From: Malurus cyaneus samueli
Taxonomy: Eukaryota; Chordata; Aves; Passeriformes; Maluridae
Reading direction: 5' to 3'
Length of the DNA: 64,000 bases
Assembly: GCA_009741485.1 (NCBI GenBank)
Contig: CM019238.1
Location: 13,896,340-13,960,339, forward strand
Made by a program: the position numbers and the translations under genes. The notes under the pieces were generated by a model, which saw only the letters and a program-made list of their open reading frames with translations, was not told the origin of the DNA and did no database searches. Positions 48,071-64,000 of the stretch are shown here, piece after piece (within the stretch, counting starts at the first letter, position 1; each line of letters opens with the position of its first letter).

Positions 48071-51000
48071 GCATATCATTACTGCCAAGTAAGCTTTGTC
48101 ACCCACGCCCTGGTCTGGAGAGAAAGGGGAGCACTACAGGGACAGTGGATTGAGGCTGGGAGAAGTGGAGAGCAAAGACACCACATTTCACCCCTGTTTT
48201 GTGGAGGATGGAGTGTGGGGGCCTGAGGCCTTTTCCAGGGTGTCCCCACGTGCCCTGAGGTGCCCCAGCAGCTCAGGATTGGGATCCTGCCAGCGAGACA
48301 TCTCAAGGGAACAGAGGCACCAATGCCCAAACATCTACAGGAACAGCGGAGCCCCCGGCCTGCCTGCTCATCCTCAGCAATCCCATTCAAAATCAGACCT
48401 TAAAGCCCATTCCTTAGGCAGAGGCTGGAGTTTTTTTAGAGAGTGCAAGGAAAGATGGCACAGCCCTGACTCTGCAGCCTGCCTGGAGCTCAGCACCTTT
48501 GGGATGGTTTAAATCACTTTAAATCCTGCTTCTGCTGCACCTGGGGGACTCATCCTAAATTTACCATACCCATAAGTGGCTCCTGATAAGATTTGGGATT
48601 TGAGAGCATCCAAGTTCCTGCAAAAGTGTCATTATTCCAAAGAACTATGAGAAATCAACTGCCCAGCTCAAAGAAAGAATCCAGACACAAATCCAAGCAA
48701 AAAGAACAGCTCTAAACCCAAGTTATTTGTCATGCTCATTAAAGTTTCTCATGCAGAAAAAAAAAAAGCTTTGTTTTTTCAATTTTTACACTAAATTCTG
48801 CTGTCCCAGCACCCCCTGGTCTAGCTCACAGTCATGGGACACAGTAATACTTACGCCACAGCAAAGTGATGCTTCATTGGTATCTTCACAGTACAGAGAA
48901 AAGATACAGTTAAGAACATATTTAATCTTACTCTAATTGCTGCTAAAATACACCAACTCATAAAATGATTTCTCTGGAATCCCTGTGGTTTCTCTCTCCC
49001 CGACCCCTACACAAAATAAATAAGGAATAAGTGGATTTTCGGCCAGTTAGAAATAGAGGGGGACAAAAAGCATTTGTTTTGCATTTCAAGCTTTTCAGGC
49101 TTTAGGACAGAACCCATAGTGTTTACATTAGCTCACAGGACTGATCTAAGGGATATGATTCCAACTATGGACTGATGCATACATGCTATTCCTGGTTACC
49201 ATATGTAAAAAGACCAATCAGTCAAACAAATAATACATTTCTTATAAATATAAATGCGTGTATATATATACAGATATATGAGAGAGATGATAGGACAGGT
49301 GTTTATACTTTAAAGCCTGACACAGAACTAGGAGAGCTTCTGCACTTGGTTTTTTCCCACCCCCCCATCAAAAACCAAATCAAGTCCAGCAATGGATTAC
49401 GGCTGATTCCAAACATTCCTTACAAAATTAAAAGTGTGGTTTTTGTACTGTACCATAAATTCATATCAATGGCAATTTAGGATATACTCTCCTCCGTCAC
49501 AAAACTAAACCTCTGCTTTTTTTATTTTCAAGTCATTTTTGCATCTAACTAGGATTTTTTTGGATAACGAGATAAAATAGCTAGTGCTTAATATAGAAAG
49601 TCAAAAATTAAATTCCTTCTGCATCTGAGAATATACATGGGTCACTCTTTGCTGCCTGAGGTTTTCCAGAATTATTGACCAAGCTGTGCACAAAAGAACT
49701 TCAGGATATTGGATGAAAGCTTAAAAAAACCCTCTAAAAACCTTGAAAAACTCCACTGGAACCTTGCAGTCTTTTGTTACTTGTTCTCTCTGTAACCTGA
49801 CTCACTCAGAACTGTCAGACAACGGCAGGAAATTGGAATCCCATCTATATTCCAGCCAGAGCCCAGGAAGGAAGGAAGAGGCCGCTCACCTCCAGCTCAG
49901 CCCACGCCAACGCCGAGGTCACCGAGGAGCAGCCAGAGCAGGAATCTCCTCACCAACTGCACTACCACTGCCAGAGGATTTCAAGTCAGCATTTCCCAGG
50001 AAAACAAGAGCACAGTGCAACAGGAATTCGCTTCTGGAAGCTTGAGACACAAGAGTCAGTCTGGGGGGCCACAGCTCCCTGGGCAGCTCAAAGCCACATT
50101 TCCATGGGGCAGCCCCTCTGCACAACCAAATCCCACCTGCCCCACACATCTGCTGCTCAGAACTCGGAGAACTGCTCCATTTGTTTCCTTGGTGGCAACA
50201 CAAGGAAGATACAGCTACTCACAACTTCCACCCCTCTACGCTCCTTCTCGCCTCTTCTTCACCACTCTCTGAATAACAGCATCTATTTTCTTTTCAGTTT
50301 CCAGTAGTTGTAAATAAGAGGTAGCTGAGCTACTGTTAAAAATCATGCTTTGAAGAGGAGGAACCTTTCAAATGTTGAAGTCACCCCTTTAGCTGCACAA
50401 TCTCGATTAATACTATAAAAATATGAGAGGACAAAAAGAAAATAGATGCAAGTAACTTTTGCATTTGGCACCTTTTGTCTAGATATTCATACTTCTCAAG
50501 TATTCTCTTTTTAATAAAGTTAATGCACACATAGGACACACCACATCAAAGGTTTGCTACATATTTACAAGGCACCAACCCTTTGTCACTTTTTTTTTTT
50601 TTTTTACACGAATAAAGAACCGATAGAAAGCACATCAGGACCCCCAAAACTGTAGTATGGACATACTTCAGTTCAGCACAATTCCATCAACGTTTGGCCT
50701 GGGAAGATTAAAATAATCCAGATCCTTCTTACAATATAGAAACTGTAAACATTTTATAGCTGCCTTTAGGATTGGTGTATTGTGCAAAAGTTATAATTAT
50801 TACTGTGTCTAAGGATTTATGGCAGAAACCACATAAAAACTCTGTAAGAAGGTGCTATTTCTATAATACAAAAACAAAACGAGGGAGAGAAGTCATAAGC
50901 GTGACTCGAAAATGTCATGTTCTTACTGAGAAGCAGGAAGCCTCTGTAATGTGATGAACTCGTAGTGTGTGGGGAAGAATTTCTGCAATTTAAGGCCTAA

Positions 51001-51197
51001 TGACTAAGGCTTATTTTGACCAATGAAATGTGGAGATCTGAAGCTTTAAAACAAACACAAACCGACAGGATGGAAAAGCACCACTGTGAAACGTGAGTGG
51101 AGTCCCCGCACAACTTGCTTGGTAGAATTTCTGGTAAAATCCCTGCAGTAGAAGGCCATTGAAGTTCTTTTAAAATTGTTCCAAAATGTTCCATCTG

Positions 51198-64000
<12,803 letters not shown>

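Larger units (their letters stand above)
45750..51197 (-). other. BRWD3: probable BRWD3 3'UTR
   Basis: No coding potential lies between the BRWD3 stop codon and 45.75 kb. Two overlapping-region polyadenylation signals (AATAAA on the minus strand at 45781-45776 and 45771-45766) end the block. A 3'UTR of about 5.4 kb is in line with the long 3'UTR known for mammalian BRWD3. Another minus-strand AATAAA at about 49527-49522 could give a shorter form. A minus-strand CR1 end (47876-48070) lies inside. The exact end is inferred. Confidence 0.4.

Overview
The window is vertebrate nuclear DNA and almost certainly from a bird. The evidence is intron-exon genes with consensus splice sites, compact spacing, and at least fifteen truncated CR1 LINE 3' ends, most with the avian-type body and several ending in the ATTCTATGA-like tail. 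No bacterial, organellar or viral gene was recognised. The gene pair TENT5D and BRWD3, in the same convergent orientation as on human Xq21.1, places the window in the block corresponding to chicken chromosome 4p (passerine 4A). That assignment comes from synteny knowledge and was not tested here.

Layout. 1-11.4 kb: AT-rich intergenic DNA with four CR1 fragments. 11.4-12.9 kb: the complete coding exon of TENT5D on the + strand, a 391-residue nucleotidyltransferase, preceded by a splice acceptor and followed by polyadenylation signals. 13-42.3 kb: about 29 kb with no convincing gene. It holds CR1 ends, short tandem repeats, an A/C-only low-complexity block, a CpG-dense patch (27.5-27.9 kb) and homeodomain/POU-motif-rich segments that may be conserved non-coding elements. 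42.3-42.8 kb: a degenerate 30-bp minisatellite. 42.9-44.05 kb: a very GC-rich, two-exon gene on the - strand for a syntaxin-11/19-type Qa-SNARE, with one apparent +1 frameshift. 44.1-48.1 kb: three CR1 ends. 45.75-51.2 kb: probable long 3'UTR of BRWD3. 51.2-63.3 kb: nineteen consecutive 3' coding exons of BRWD3 on the - strand, whose phases join without a break into 1,027 residues plus stop. The rest of the gene lies beyond the right edge. A 10-N gap sits in one intron.

Biology. TENT5D is a member of a family of non-canonical cytoplasmic poly(A) polymerases. BRWD3 is a chromatin reader and CUL4-DDB1 substrate receptor. The syntaxin-like gene is a membrane-fusion factor type. There is no sign that the three act together; they are neighbours. 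The least expected item is the GC-rich syntaxin-like gene between TENT5D and BRWD3, which I do not know from the mammalian locus.
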